Positions 54,364 through 63,090 of a DNA stretch of 64,000 nucleotides are shown in pieces; position 1 is the first letter of the stretch, and each line of letters starts with the position of its first letter. The DNA comes from Knoellia koreensis. Its GTDB lineage: Bacteria; Actinomycetota; Actinomycetes; Actinomycetales; Dermatophilaceae. The stretch covers positions 124,001 through 188,000 of the forward strand of contig NZ_JABEPQ010000002.1 of assembly GCF_013041615.1 (NCBI RefSeq). Reading direction: 5' to 3'. The position numbers and the translations under genes are program-made. The notes beneath the pieces are model-generated. The model had not been told where the DNA came from and searched no databases. It saw only the letters and a program-made list of their open reading frames with translations.

Positions 54364-56001
54364 TCACCTGTCGGACGCGTGCCGGCCGGGTCGCTGGCGC
54401 CTGAGGAACCAGGGCGCGGCCAGCTGCCCGGCGCCCCAGCCGCCGATGCCCAGCCCCATGGCCACCGTGAACAGCGACCCGACCAGGCCGCTCCAGCCGG
54501 GTGCGAACACCGCGTCGGCGGATGGGTCGTCGCTCTCGGCGTAGGCGCGCAACCGCGTCCCGACGTCGCCGCCCCCACCGACGATGTTCACGTCCGTCAG
54601 CCGGCGTCTGCCGTCGTCGCTGGTCCAGTCGCCGTAGTGGTCGCACCCGCCCCTGCCACAGCTCTGCGACAGGACGACGACCGTGCCGGGCTCACCACGC
54701 CCTTGGGCCGCCTGCCAGCTGGGGCCGGTCTCACTGAGGCCCCACCACGCCAGCCCGCCGCCTAGGACGAGACCCCCGATGGCCACAAGGACGACCCCGA
54801 CCTCTCGCGCGCGCTGCCACGGACGGCGGCCCCTCGCGGCCACCCGGTCCACCAGCCGGCCGGCTCCACTGTGCGCGCCGGGCACGGCCCAGCCAGACCA
54901 GCCCATCACCGGCCCGACGACTCGCAGGAAGCCGTCCTCGGTCGCCACCGCGACCCAGGACCCGTGGGCCAGCCGCCCGTGGACCACGCCGGGTCCGGCC
55001 GGGCGCCGACGGTGAGGGGCCGCGTCACCCACCGGCACCCGTGCCAGCGGTCGGGAGGGTCGTTCCTGGGCGAGGACGATGTCGCCGCCGCTGCGGTGCG
55101 CCACGAGCAGCACCCCGGTGGCGGACCCGACCCGGGCGACCCGCCGGGGTGAGACCGCCAGCCTCCTGACCTCCCGACCCACTGCCCAGCCGAGCACGAG
55201 GAGCCCGAGCAGGCCCCACCCGAACCAGTACGTGAGGTCGGCCGGGTTGCCCACGAGCCGCGCCCAGTCCTTGTCCTGCGGGTCGACGAGCACCGGCCAC
55301 CGGGTGCCCCGGTCGAGGTCCTCCTCGGTGGTGACACGCACCTGCCTGCCGGCCAGCGGCCCGTCCTGGATGCGCACCACCTGCCGGTAGTCGTCGTCGG
55401 TGCCGGTCTCGACCACGCCGACGGTGCGGTACGCCCGGTCCAGGTGCTCTTGCTCGGCGGCGGTTCCCCGCAGGTACAGCGCGGCCGACAGCACCACCAC
55501 CAGGAGCCCGACGGCACCCATCACCCGGGGCACCAATCCCCACCAGCTACCGCCACCGGCTGGTGGCCGAGTCGCCTGACGGTGGGGCACCTGCGCGGCA
55601 CCGGTGGGAAATGCCTCCACTGCGACCGCCGCCTGCCGCGAGCGGAGCGAGGTGAGGAACCCCGCCAGGCCCAGGGCGACCAACGCGGCCAGCGCACCGG
55701 CATACCGGCCGGGGATGCTCGGGTCACCGTAGGCACTGACCAGGCCGAAGGCCGCCCCGGCCAGCAGCGCGGACACCGGCAGCCACCAGAGCGCGACCGC
55801 GGAGAACCCGGCGAGCGCCACCACGAGCGGGAAGAGCAGGTCCGGCTCGCACGGCTCGGCGACCGTGCAGGCGCCACCGGGGTCGCCGACCATGCTGGCG
55901 ACGATCGTCGCCACGAGGGACGCCCACCACACGAAGGGCACCCAGACAGGGGGTTGCAGCGCGAGCCAGCGGTCGGTGCCGTCGCCGGCGGGGGTGGGCA
56001 T
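54364..56001 (-). CDS. Multi-pass membrane protein of unknown function
   Basis: 545 residues with about eight hydrophobic segments: four near the N-terminus (about 20-125), pairs near 160-180 and 265-285, and two near the C-terminus. Between them lie soluble stretches, one with QDGPLAGRQVRVTTEEDLDRGTRWPVLVDPQDKDWARLVG, similar to DUF3592-type regions. An extracytoplasmic CGRGGCDHYGDW segment may form a disulfide. The ATG at 56001 is chosen over the GTG one codon earlier. It lies 22 nt after yqgE. Confidence 0.7.
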   Translation of the reverse strand: MPTPAGDGTDRWLALQPPVWVPFVWWASLVATIVASMVGDPGGACTVAEPCEPDLLFPLVVALAGFSAVALWWLPVSALLAGAAFGLVSAYGDPSIPGRYAGALAALVALGLAGFLTSLRSRQAAVAVEAFPTGAAQVPHRQATRPPAGGGSWWGLVPRVMGAVGLLVVVLSAALYLRGTAAEQEHLDRAYRTVGVVETGTDDDYRQVVRIQDGPLAGRQVRVTTEEDLDRGTRWPVLVDPQDKDWARLVGNPADLTYWFGWGLLGLLVLGWAVGREVRRLAVSPRRVARVGSATGVLLVAHRSGGDIVLAQERPSRPLARVPVGDAAPHRRRPAGPGVVHGRLAHGSWVAVATEDGFLRVVGPVMGWSGWAVPGAHSGAGRLVDRVAARGRRPWQRAREVGVVLVAIGGLVLGGGLAWWGLSETGPSWQAAQGRGEPGTVVVLSQSCGRGGCDHYGDWTSDDGRRRLTDVNIVGGGGDVGTRLRAYAESDDPSADAVFAPGWSGLVGSLFTVAMGLGIGGWGAGQLAAPWFLRRQRPGRHASDR

Positions 56002-56023
56002 CACGAAGTGGCCGCCGAGCCGC

Positions 56024-56572
56024 TCAGTTCATCTCGGGGTCGGGCGGGAACGTCGACACGAACGCGAGGTGGTCGCGCTGGCGACGCAGCACCCGCACCC
56101 ACATGGTCTCGGGATCGTCGTCGAAGGCGTCACGGCTCTCGGACTCCACGACGTACCACGACCCCGTGCGCACCTCATCCTCGAGCTGCCCGGGCGACCA
56201 CCCGGCATACCCGGCGAAGATCCGCAGGCCCGCGACCTCGGGGATGACCAGCTCGGGCGGGGTGTCGAGGTCGACGAGGGCGACGCCGCCGAACAGGCGC
56301 TTGACGCCCATCGGCTCGGCTTCGCCGGGCACGGTGACGATGCCGAGGGCGCTGTCGAGCCCGACCGGCCCGCCCTCGAAGAGCACCGACGGTGACGTCA
56401 CGTGGGGCTGCCAGTCGGGCAGCACCGCGTCGACGCGAGCGCCGAGCGGCCGGTTGAGCACGACCCCCTGAGCGCCCTCGGCATCGTGGTGGAGAAGCAT
56501 CACGACACTGCGCGCGAACACGCCCTCAGTGATCTGCGGCGTGGCGACGAGCAGGCTGCCGGAAAGATCCAT
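56024..56572 (-). CDS. YqgE/AlgH family protein
   Basis: 182-residue protein of the UPF0301 family. The conserved start MDLSGSLLVATPQI, then FARSVVMLLHHDAEGAQGVVLNRPLG, FEGGPVG, RIFAGYAGWSPGQLEDEV and GSWYVVE are all present. Its biochemical function is not established. The start is fixed by the family N-terminus with GGAG just upstream; the frame extends far beyond but is antisense to the helicase end. Confidence 0.92.
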   Translation of the reverse strand: MDLSGSLLVATPQITEGVFARSVVMLLHHDAEGAQGVVLNRPLGARVDAVLPDWQPHVTSPSVLFEGGPVGLDSALGIVTVPGEAEPMGVKRLFGGVALVDLDTPPELVIPEVAGLRIFAGYAGWSPGQLEDEVRTGSWYVVESESRDAFDDDPETMWVRVLRRQRDHLAFVSTFPPDPEMN

Positions 56573-56651
56573 CGACTCCACGATTCCATTGTGCCTGCAA
56601 GGCCGCAGCCCCGGTCGGGTGACGACCGGGGCTGTGGCTGAACGGGTGAGG

Positions 56652-58766
56652 TCAGGCTCGCGCGGACCGCGGAGCCCGGCCGCGCGGGCCGCCCTGGCGG
56701 GCGCCGTCACGACCGTCGCGACCGCGCCGGCCGGGGCCACCGGCCCGCGGACCGCCGCGACGCGGACGCTTGTCGCCCTCGAGGAGGCGACGGAACTTCT
56801 CCTCCGGGACGGGTATGCCGCTCGGCGGGGTCGCGCCGGCGGCCGCGAGGACCGCGTCGCCCGGGACGGCCTTGGTCGGCATCGCGTCGACGCCGGCCTC
56901 ACGGGCCATGCGCTCCATCGTCTTGCGCTGGTGCGGCAGGGCCAGGGTCACGACCGTGCCCTTGTCACCGGCGCGGGCGGTGCGACCCGAGCGGTGCAGG
57001 TAGTCCTTGTGGTCGGCCGGTGGGTCGACCTGGAGGACGACCGAGACGTCGTCGACGTGGATACCGCGGGCTGCGACGTCCGTGGCGACGAGGACCGGCA
57101 GGCTGCCGTCGCGGAAGGCCCCGAGCACGCGGTTGCGCGCGCCCTGGCCGAGGCCGCCGTGCAGCGCTGCCGCGTAGACACCGGAGTCGCGCAGCTGCTG
57201 GGCCACACGGTCGGCGCCGAGCTTGGTGCGCACGAAGACGACGGTGCGCCCCGAGCGGTTGGCGATCTCGGCGGTGATGACCTTCTTGTGCACCGGCTCG
57301 ATGAGCAGGATGTGGTGGTCCATCGTCGTGACCGAGGCCTTGGCCTCGTCGGTCGAGTGCGTCACCGGGTCGGACAGGTAACGGGCGACGAGCTCGTCGA
57401 TCCCCTTGTCGAGGGTGGCCGAGAACAGCAGCCGCTGACCCCCGGCCGGCATGCGGTCGAGGATCGCGGTGACCTCGGGCATGAAGCCCATGTCGGCCAT
57501 GTGGTCGGCCTCGTCGAGGACGGCGATCTCGACCGATGACAGGTCGACGGCCTCGCGCTCGAGCAGGTCCTTGAGCCGGCCAGGCGTGGCGATGAGCACC
57601 TCGACGCCACGGTTGAGCGCGGCGATCTGGGTGGTGTACGACAGGCCGCCTGCGACCAGCTTGTGGCGCAGGCCGAGGACGTGCACGAGCGGCTCGAGCG
57701 CGTCGGACACCTGCATGGCGAGCTCGCGCGTCGGCACGAGGACGAGCGCGCGCGGGTGGCGCGGCTGGGCCTTGGTGCCGTCGGCGAGGCGGGCCAGCAT
57801 CGGCAGGCCGAAGGCCAGCGTCTTGCCGGAGCCGGTCTGGCCGCGGCCGAGCACGTCGCGCCCGGCCAGCGCGTCCGGGATGGTCGCGGCCTGGATCGGG
57901 AACGGCTCGGTGATGCCGTCACGGGCGAGGCGCTCGACGATGCGCTCGGGCAGGCCGAGGGCGGCGAAGCCGTTGTCCTCCGACACTGTCACCGGGCCCT
58001 CGACGCTCTTGCGGGTCGCCTTGACCCAGGTGTCGGCCTCGAGACGCTGCGCCTCGGGGTCGACCTGCTCCTCGAACCGGGGGGCACGATCGTCGCGGTC
58101 GAACCGGCGGGCCGGGCGCTCGCCCCGCTCGAACCGGCGCTCCTCGCGGTCGAACCGGCGCACGGGTCGCTGGGTGTGGCCGGCCCGCTCGGTGCGGCGG
58201 GCGCGCTCGCTGCGCTCCCAGTGCTCCTGGCGGGCATCGTCGCGGGTGTCGCGGCGCTCGAAGCGGTCGTCCCGACGCTCGTAGCGACGGTCCTGACGGC
58301 GGTCGTCACGGCGGTCGCGGCGCTCGAAGCCCCCGCCACCACCGGACCGGCGGTCGTCGCGGCGGTCGTAGCCGCGGTCGTCACGACGGTCGTACCGGCT
58401 GTCGCGACGCTCGTAGCCACGGTCGTCACGACGGTCGTACCGGCTGTCGCGACGCTCGTAGCCACGGTCGTCGCGGCGCTCGTAGCCGCGGGTGGGGCGC
58501 TCGTCGCGGCGGGCGCCACGCTCGCCGCGGGGACGCTCGGTCCGCGCGTCGTCGCGGTCACGCCAGCGAGGTGAGCGCTCCTCGCGCGGCGCCTTGCCGG
58601 CATACCCCTTGGCGCCCTTGGCGCCGGGGGTCGTGGCGGGGCCGTTCTTGGCGGCGGAAACCGACTGTCCGCGGTGCGCCTTCTTGGGGCCCTTCTTCGC
58701 GGCAGCCTTCTGGGAGGCAGTCCAACGCGCCTTCTTGGGCGCGCCGGAGCGCAGGTTCTTCGACAC
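56652..58766 (-). CDS. DEAD-box RNA helicase with N-terminal Arg/Asp-repeat region
   Basis: 704-residue ATP-dependent RNA helicase. About 230 disordered N-terminal residues hold RGYERRDSRYDRRDD-type repeats. The core has the Q-motif (FAALGLPERIVERL, PFPIQ), GQTGSGKT, VLVPTRELA, VLDEADHM, LLFSATL, VATDVAARGIHV and HRSGRTARAG; the tail is RGG-like. It probably remodels mRNA or rRNA, perhaps in condensates. The start is the GTG 58766. The leader of up to 211 nt contains a hairpin. Confidence 0.93.
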   Translation of the reverse strand: MSKNLRSGAPKKARWTASQKAAAKKGPKKAHRGQSVSAAKNGPATTPGAKGAKGYAGKAPREERSPRWRDRDDARTERPRGERGARRDERPTRGYERRDDRGYERRDSRYDRRDDRGYERRDSRYDRRDDRGYDRRDDRRSGGGGGFERRDRRDDRRQDRRYERRDDRFERRDTRDDARQEHWERSERARRTERAGHTQRPVRRFDREERRFERGERPARRFDRDDRAPRFEEQVDPEAQRLEADTWVKATRKSVEGPVTVSEDNGFAALGLPERIVERLARDGITEPFPIQAATIPDALAGRDVLGRGQTGSGKTLAFGLPMLARLADGTKAQPRHPRALVLVPTRELAMQVSDALEPLVHVLGLRHKLVAGGLSYTTQIAALNRGVEVLIATPGRLKDLLEREAVDLSSVEIAVLDEADHMADMGFMPEVTAILDRMPAGGQRLLFSATLDKGIDELVARYLSDPVTHSTDEAKASVTTMDHHILLIEPVHKKVITAEIANRSGRTVVFVRTKLGADRVAQQLRDSGVYAAALHGGLGQGARNRVLGAFRDGSLPVLVATDVAARGIHVDDVSVVLQVDPPADHKDYLHRSGRTARAGDKGTVVTLALPHQRKTMERMAREAGVDAMPTKAVPGDAVLAAAGATPPSGIPVPEEKFRRLLEGDKRPRRGGPRAGGPGRRGRDGRDGARQGGPRGRAPRSARA
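58375..58464 (-). repeat. 45-bp tandem repeat coding the helicase Arg/Asp region
   Basis: Two identical 45-bp units (58375-58419 and 58420-58464) encode a 15-residue RRDDRGYERRDSRYD-type block, with degenerate copies on both sides. Exact identity implies recent duplication or copy-number variation. Confidence 0.85.
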
Positions 58767-58783
58767 AGGTATTCAACTCACTT

Positions 58784-58818
58784 CAGGTGACTCGAGTAGA
58801 CACGTCTCGAGCCACCTG
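58784..58818 (-). promoter_or_regulatory. Stem-loop in the 5' leader of the RNA helicase gene
   Basis: CAGGTG-A-CTCGAG (58784-58796) pairs with CTCGAG-C-CACCTG (58806-58818) around a 9-nt loop, 18 nt upstream of the GTG. A position for self-control of an RNA helicase; function not shown. The rest of the gap to 58977 holds nothing else I can identify. Confidence 0.55.
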
Positions 58819-58977
58819 GCGAGGGCAACCGGGAAAGACGAGCCTCAGGCCGCTGTGGGCCCGCTGGACCGGATCGACGGTCGTCATCCGGTGGGCATCA
58901 GTCGGGATCGGGGACATCTGGTGGCTGCTTCGCCACCCGTTGGCGCTGCCAGCACCGCCGAACTGAGCCCGTCCAGT

Positions 58978-59367
58978 CTACCAGCACCGGCGAGCCCGCC
59001 CGACCACGAAGACGCCCACGGCGAGGGCAACTCCTGTGAGGTCGAGCACTGCGTCCCACGCGTCGCCGGAGCGGTTCGGCAGCAGGAAGTGCTGCACGAG
59101 CTCGCTCACCGGGGCGTGCACCGCCATGGCGGTGACGAGGTATGCCGGCCGGATGCCGGCGAGCAGTCCGCTCACCGTGGGCACGAGGAACAGCAGGAGG
59201 TGGACGACCTTGTCGGTCCAGGTCACCGGGCCCTGCACGGTCACGCGCGGCCAGTAGAGCGCGAGCAGCTGCACGACGACGAGGACCGCGAAGACCAGGA
59301 GAGCGGTGCGGTGCGGACGGGTCGTTCCGGTCGCGCCGGACCCGCGGTGACGGGTGCGGTCAGCCAA
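58978..59367 (-). CDS. VanZ-like membrane protein
   Basis: 129 residues with four hydrophobic segments and the VanZ-family signature WTDKVVHLLLFLVP (about 52-65). No glycopeptide-resistance genes are near, so the vanZ label indicates only family. The frame is open far upstream but this overlaps malic enzyme antiparallel frames; the best start is a TTG at 59367 overlapping the malic enzyme stop by 8 nt, which would couple them. Confidence 0.72.
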   Translation of the reverse strand: MADRTRHRGSGATGTTRPHRTALLVFAVLVVVQLLALYWPRVTVQGPVTWTDKVVHLLLFLVPTVSGLLAGIRPAYLVTAMAVHAPVSELVQHFLLPNRSGDAWDAVLDLTGVALAVGVFVVGRARRCW

Positions 59368-60820
59368 TGAACTGTGCGTCTTCGGCGTCGATCGACGGCA
59401 GGCTCTCGGCCTCCTCGACCGTGGTGCCGAGGACGGCCGCCTTGACCGCGGCAGCCACCACCTTCGACACGTCCGGGTGGAAGACGGAGGGGATGATGTA
59501 TGCCGCGTTGAGCTCGTCGGGGTGCACGACCTCGGCGAGCGCCTTGGCAGCGGCCAGCATGACGTCCTCGTCGATCGAGGTGGACGCGGCGTCGAGCAGG
59601 CCTCGGAAGACGCCTGGAAACACCAGCACGTTGTTGATCTGGTTGGCGAAGTCGGACCGGCCGGTCGCCACGACGGCGGCGTGCTGGGCGGCTGCGGTCG
59701 GGTCGACCTCGGGCTCGGGGTTGGCCATGGCGAAGACGATCGAGTCCGGCGCCATGGTGGCGATGTCGTCGCCGGTGAGGATGTTGGGGGCCGAGACGCC
59801 GATGAAGACGTCGGCGTCCTTGACCGCGTCCTTGAGGGTGCCGCTGACGCGGCGCGGGTTGGAGTGCTCGGCCGACCACGCGAGCGCCGGGAAGCTGCCG
59901 CTGGCGATGTCGTCGCGGTCGGGGTGCACGACGCCGAGCGCGTCGGCGACCACCACGTCGCGCGCGCCGGCCTTGAGCAGCAGCTTGAGGATCGCGGTGC
60001 CGGCCGCGCCGGCACCGGACAGGACGACACGGCAGTTCTCGAGCTCCTTGCCGACCACGCGCAGGGCGTTGCGCAGGGCGGCCAGCGTGACGATGGCGGT
60101 GCCGTGCTGGTCGTCGTGGAAGACGGGGATGTCGAGTGCCTCGCGCAGCCGCTCCTCGATCTCGAACGCTCGCGGCGCGGAGATGTCCTCGAGGTTGATG
60201 CCGGCGAACACGGGGGCGATGGCCTTGACCGTGCGGATGATCTCTTCGGTGTCCTGGGTGTCGAGGCAGATCGGGAACGCGTCGATGTCGGCGAACCGCT
60301 TGAACAGCGCCGCCTTGCCCTCCATGACCGGGAGCGCGCCGAGCGGGCCGATGTTGCCGAGGCCGAGCACGGCCGTGCCGTCGGTGACGACCGCGACGGT
60401 GTTGCGCTTAATCGTGAGTCGCCTTGCGTCGTCAGGGTTTTCGGCGATCGCCATGCACACGCGCGCCACGCCGGGCGTGTAGATGAGCGAGAGGTCGTCG
60501 CGGTTGCGGATCGGGACCTTCGACTCGATCTTGAGCTTGCCGCCGAGGTGCACGAGGAAGGTGCGGTCGGAGACCTTGCCGATCTCCACGCCGTGGACGC
60601 CGCGCATCGCCTCGACCAGCTCGTCGGCGTGGACGCTGTCGCGGGCAGCGGCCGTGACGTCGACGCGCAGCCGGTCCGGCCCGGAGGCCGTGACGTCGAG
60701 TCCGGTGACCAGGCCACCGTTCTCCTCGATGACGCCGGTGAGCTCGGAGACCGCGGTGGCGCGGGCCGGGAGCGTGAGCCGGACGGTGATGGAGTTGGAG
60801 ACGGACGGCACGGCGGTCAT
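59360..60820 (-). CDS. NAD-type malic enzyme with N-terminal ACT domain
   Basis: 486-residue oxidative decarboxylase of malate to pyruvate. The first 80 residues resemble an ACT domain (ITVRLTLPARATAVSELTGVIEENGGLVTGLDV), a possible allosteric site. The catalytic part has IYTPGVARVC, TDGTAVLGLGNIGP, FPICLDTQDTEEI, FHDDQHGTAIV and the Rossmann motif VLSGAGAAGTAI. Whether NAD or NADP is used cannot be settled by eye. AAGAAT ends 6 nt before the ATG and GGGAAG could also serve as a ribosome-binding site. Confidence 0.93.
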   Translation of the reverse strand: MTAVPSVSNSITVRLTLPARATAVSELTGVIEENGGLVTGLDVTASGPDRLRVDVTAAARDSVHADELVEAMRGVHGVEIGKVSDRTFLVHLGGKLKIESKVPIRNRDDLSLIYTPGVARVCMAIAENPDDARRLTIKRNTVAVVTDGTAVLGLGNIGPLGALPVMEGKAALFKRFADIDAFPICLDTQDTEEIIRTVKAIAPVFAGINLEDISAPRAFEIEERLREALDIPVFHDDQHGTAIVTLAALRNALRVVGKELENCRVVLSGAGAAGTAILKLLLKAGARDVVVADALGVVHPDRDDIASGSFPALAWSAEHSNPRRVSGTLKDAVKDADVFIGVSAPNILTGDDIATMAPDSIVFAMANPEPEVDPTAAAQHAAVVATGRSDFANQINNVLVFPGVFRGLLDAASTSIDEDVMLAAAKALAEVVHPDELNAAYIIPSVFHPDVSKVVAAAVKAAVLGTTVEEAESLPSIDAEDAQFIG

Positions 60821-60836
60821 GGGCGCATTCTTCCCA

Positions 60837-61280
60837 TTACTGCCGCGTAGGCCGAACCGGGGCCTCGCCGGCGACCGCGGCGGACCGGCCCAGGCCTCGG
60901 CGCAGCAGGTGCTGACCGGTCACGGCGAGCCACAGGCACACGCCAGCCAGGGGCAGCTCGACCAGCGCCGCCATGGCGAGCGCGATCCAGCGCTCGTCAG
61001 GCGTCGGCGCGGTGACCACGTCGAACCACGCGTCGACGACGAGCATCGTGCCGGTGACGGCGGCGGCGACCGGCAGCCACGCACCGACCCGCAACGCGGC
61101 ATACGAGGTGGCGGCCAGGGCGGCGACGAGCCCGAGGTCGAAGCCCGCCCACGCGAGGTCGTAGTGCGTGGCGGCGCGGTCGCTCGGCAGGCGGATCGCG
61201 AGGAACACCACCCATGGCGCGGTCAGCAGCGCCAGGACGGCGAAGACCCACCCGAGCCGGCGCACCGGCTTCTCGGTCAT
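60837..61280 (-). CDS. Four-helix membrane protein, unknown function
   Basis: 147 residues, with hydrophobic segments at about 10-29, 45-64, 69-87 and 100-122 and an Arg-rich C-terminus. No motif beyond the membrane helices is seen. GAGGG lies before the ATG. It lies between the methyltransferase and malic enzyme genes on the same strand; small repeats of GCTCATCGGGC lie just upstream (61286-61316). Confidence 0.65.
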   Translation of the reverse strand: MTEKPVRRLGWVFAVLALLTAPWVVFLAIRLPSDRAATHYDLAWAGFDLGLVAALAATSYAALRVGAWLPVAAAVTGTMLVVDAWFDVVTAPTPDERWIALAMAALVELPLAGVCLWLAVTGQHLLRRGLGRSAAVAGEAPVRPTRQ

Positions 61281-61309
61281 CGAGCCCTCATCGGGCGCTC
61301 ACCGGGCGC

Positions 61310-61945
61310 TCATCGGGCGAGGTCGGCGACGAGGAGATAGCGCTCGTGCTCGATCTCCTTGCCCCAGTAGACGGCGTCGGACAGCTGCACGACGGTCGGG
61401 TCGCCGCCGAGGTCGCGGACGGCGGCGGCCAGCTCGTCCGACGGGACGCCCGCGCTCCACGGCAGGTCGGGCTTGTCCTTGGCGGACTCCAACCCCCACC
61501 GGCCCTCGATGAGGACGATGCGACCGCCCGGCCGCAGCAGGTCGGCCCACCGCTTCAGCGCCGTCTGCGGGTCGGGCAGGGTCCACAGGATGTGCCGGGC
61601 GAAGACGACGTCGAGGCTCCCGGGCTCCCACCCCGGGTCGGCCGCGTCACCCTGCTCGATGGTGACGGCGGCCCCGAACGGCGCGGTCTTGGCCCGCGCC
61701 AGCGCGACCATCTCGCCGGAGAGGTCGACGCCCTTGACCTGGTGGTCGAGCTCGGCGATGAGCACGCTCATCGTGCCGGTGCCGCAGGCCAGGTCGCCGA
61801 CGACGCCGGGGCGCGTCGGCAGCCACGTGCGGACGAGGTCCTTCCACGCGGCCCGCACGTCGGAGTCGAGCAGCCCGTGGTCGGGGTAGCTGTCGTACTC
61901 GGCGGCGAAGTCGTCCCAGTACGCCCTGATCTGTTCGGTGCCCAT
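61310..61945 (-). CDS. Class I SAM-dependent methyltransferase
   Basis: 211 residues with the Rossmann methyltransferase core: motif I GDLACGTGTMSVLIAEL (about 49-65), acidic GVDLSGEMVALAR, and GSLDVVFARHILWTLPDP with LRPGGRIVLIEG. Substrate unknown. The ATG at 61945 (MGTEQIRAYWDDFA) has TATGGT (plus 61953-61958) ending 7 nt upstream in a promoter overlapping that of the divergent SIMPL gene. Confidence 0.9.
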   Translation of the reverse strand: MGTEQIRAYWDDFAAEYDSYPDHGLLDSDVRAAWKDLVRTWLPTRPGVVGDLACGTGTMSVLIAELDHQVKGVDLSGEMVALARAKTAPFGAAVTIEQGDAADPGWEPGSLDVVFARHILWTLPDPQTALKRWADLLRPGGRIVLIEGRWGLESAKDKPDLPWSAGVPSDELAAAVRDLGGDPTVVQLSDAVYWGKEIEHERYLLVADLAR

Positions 61946-61950
61946 CGGGA

Positions 61951-61965
61951 CCACCATAGGCTGCC
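61951..61965. promoter_or_regulatory. Overlapping divergent leaderless promoters (methyltransferase / SIMPL)
   Basis: The 23-nt gap between start codons contains CCACCATAGGCTGCC, identical to 37683-37697. TATGGT on the minus strand and TAGGCT on the plus strand share two bases and end 7 nt and 6 nt before the two ATGs. Confidence 0.75.
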
Positions 61966-61968
61966 GTC

Positions 61969-62586
61969 ATGACCGACCACCTCGAGACCAGCGGCCGCGG
62001 TCGCGCCACCGGTGTGCCCGACGTCGTGCGCCTCCAAGCCGGTGTGCGCTGCGACGCGGACGACGTCTCCGGCGCCCTCGCCGACGCCGGGCAGCGGGCC
62101 TCCGCCCTGGCCCAGGCGGCACGCGACCACGGCGTCGCCGACCGTGACCTGCGCACCACCGGCACCGGTGTCCAGCCGCGCTACGACAAGGACGGGACCG
62201 CGGTCGCCGGCTACACGGCATACCAGTCGCTGTCGGTGACGGTCCGCGACCGCGAGCGCGTCGGCGCACTCATCGAGGCGTTCGCGGGCGCAGCCGGCAA
62301 CGCCCTCACGATCGAGGGCATCAGTCTCGACGTCGCCGACCCCGAGCCGTTGCTGACGGCCGCGCGGGAGGCAGCCTTCGCGGACGCCCGCACCAAGGCG
62401 GAGCAGTATGCCGCGCTGGCCGGGCGCGAGCTGGGGAAGGTTGTCGAGCTGTCGGACGTTGAGGCGGGTGCACCCCAGCCGAGGTTCGCCAGGATGGCGT
62501 TCGCGTCCGGCGCGGCAGACATGTCGGTCGAGGCAGGGGAACACACGGTGACCGCGACCGTCGCGGTCCGATGGGAGCTGAGCTGA
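61969..62586 (+). CDS. SIMPL domain (DUF541) protein
   Basis: 205 residues of the SIMPL/BP26 family: VVRLQAGVRCDADDVSGALADAG, the TTGTGVQPRYDKDG segment, GYTAYQSLSVTVRD, then AREAAFADARTKAEQYAALAGRELGKVVELS. Relatives are often periplasmic, but no signal peptide is present here, so it would be cytoplasmic. TAGGCT (61957-61962) ends 6 nt before the ATG. trxA begins 1 nt after its stop. Confidence 0.88.
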   Translation: MTDHLETSGRGRATGVPDVVRLQAGVRCDADDVSGALADAGQRASALAQAARDHGVADRDLRTTGTGVQPRYDKDGTAVAGYTAYQSLSVTVRDRERVGALIEAFAGAAGNALTIEGISLDVADPEPLLTAAREAAFADARTKAEQYAALAGRELGKVVELSDVEAGAPQPRFARMAFASGAADMSVEAGEHTVTATVAVRWELS

Positions 62587-62587
62587 C

Positions 62588-62980
62588 ATGGCGAGCGTTG
62601 CGCTGACCGCCGACAACTTCGAGAAGACCGTCCTCGAGGGCGGCACCGTCCTCGTGGACTTCTGGGCCGAGTGGTGCGGGCCGTGCAAGCGGTTCGGGCC
62701 CGTCTTCGAGGCCGCGTCCGATGAGCACCCCGACATCGTCTTCGGCAAGGTCGACACCGAGGCCGAGCAGGCCCTGGCCGCCGCCGCCAACATCACCTCG
62801 ATCCCGACGCTGATGGCGTTCCGGGACGGCATCCTCGTCTTCGCCCAGCCGGGCGCGCTGCCCGCGCAGGCGCTGACCCAGGTCATCGACCAGGTGCAGG
62901 CCCTCGACATGGACGACGTGCGCAAGCAGGTGGCCGAGCAGCAGTCGCAGGACGACGACGGCCACACCCACACCCACTGA
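62588..62980 (+). CDS. trxA: Thioredoxin
   Basis: 130-residue thioredoxin with the active site FWAEWCGPCKRF (Cys about 33 and 36) and the cis-Pro segment SIPTLMAFRDG. The C-terminus adds about 20 residues ending DDDGHTHTH, a metal-binding-looking tail absent from classical Trx. Co-transcribed with the SIMPL gene. It may reduce Bcp and similar enzymes. Confidence 0.93.
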   Translation: MASVALTADNFEKTVLEGGTVLVDFWAEWCGPCKRFGPVFEAASDEHPDIVFGKVDTEAEQALAAAANITSIPTLMAFRDGILVFAQPGALPAQALTQVIDQVQALDMDDVRKQVAEQQSQDDDGHTHTH

Positions 62981-63001
62981 CACCCCGACCCCGCCGCGCT
63001 G

Positions 63002-63057
63002 GCGAGTCTTCGGAAGATTACCTACGTTCCAGCGTGCAAATTCCTCCGAAGACTCGC
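63002..63057. terminator. 13-bp inverted repeat after trxA
   Basis: GCGAGTCTTCGGA (63002-63014) and TCCGAAGACTCGC (63045-63057) are perfect complements separated by 30 AT-richer nt. Located between convergent trxA and the acetyltransferase gene, it could end transcription in both directions. Confidence 0.65.
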
Positions 63058-63090
63058 AGGTCCCGGGGGGTCGGCGGGCAGAGCCGGCGG

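Noticed and set aside
58375-58464. Regular repeats suggesting a CRISPR array
   Set aside because: Units are contiguous without spacers, in frame inside the RNA helicase gene and translate to RRDDRGYERRDSRYD-type blocks.
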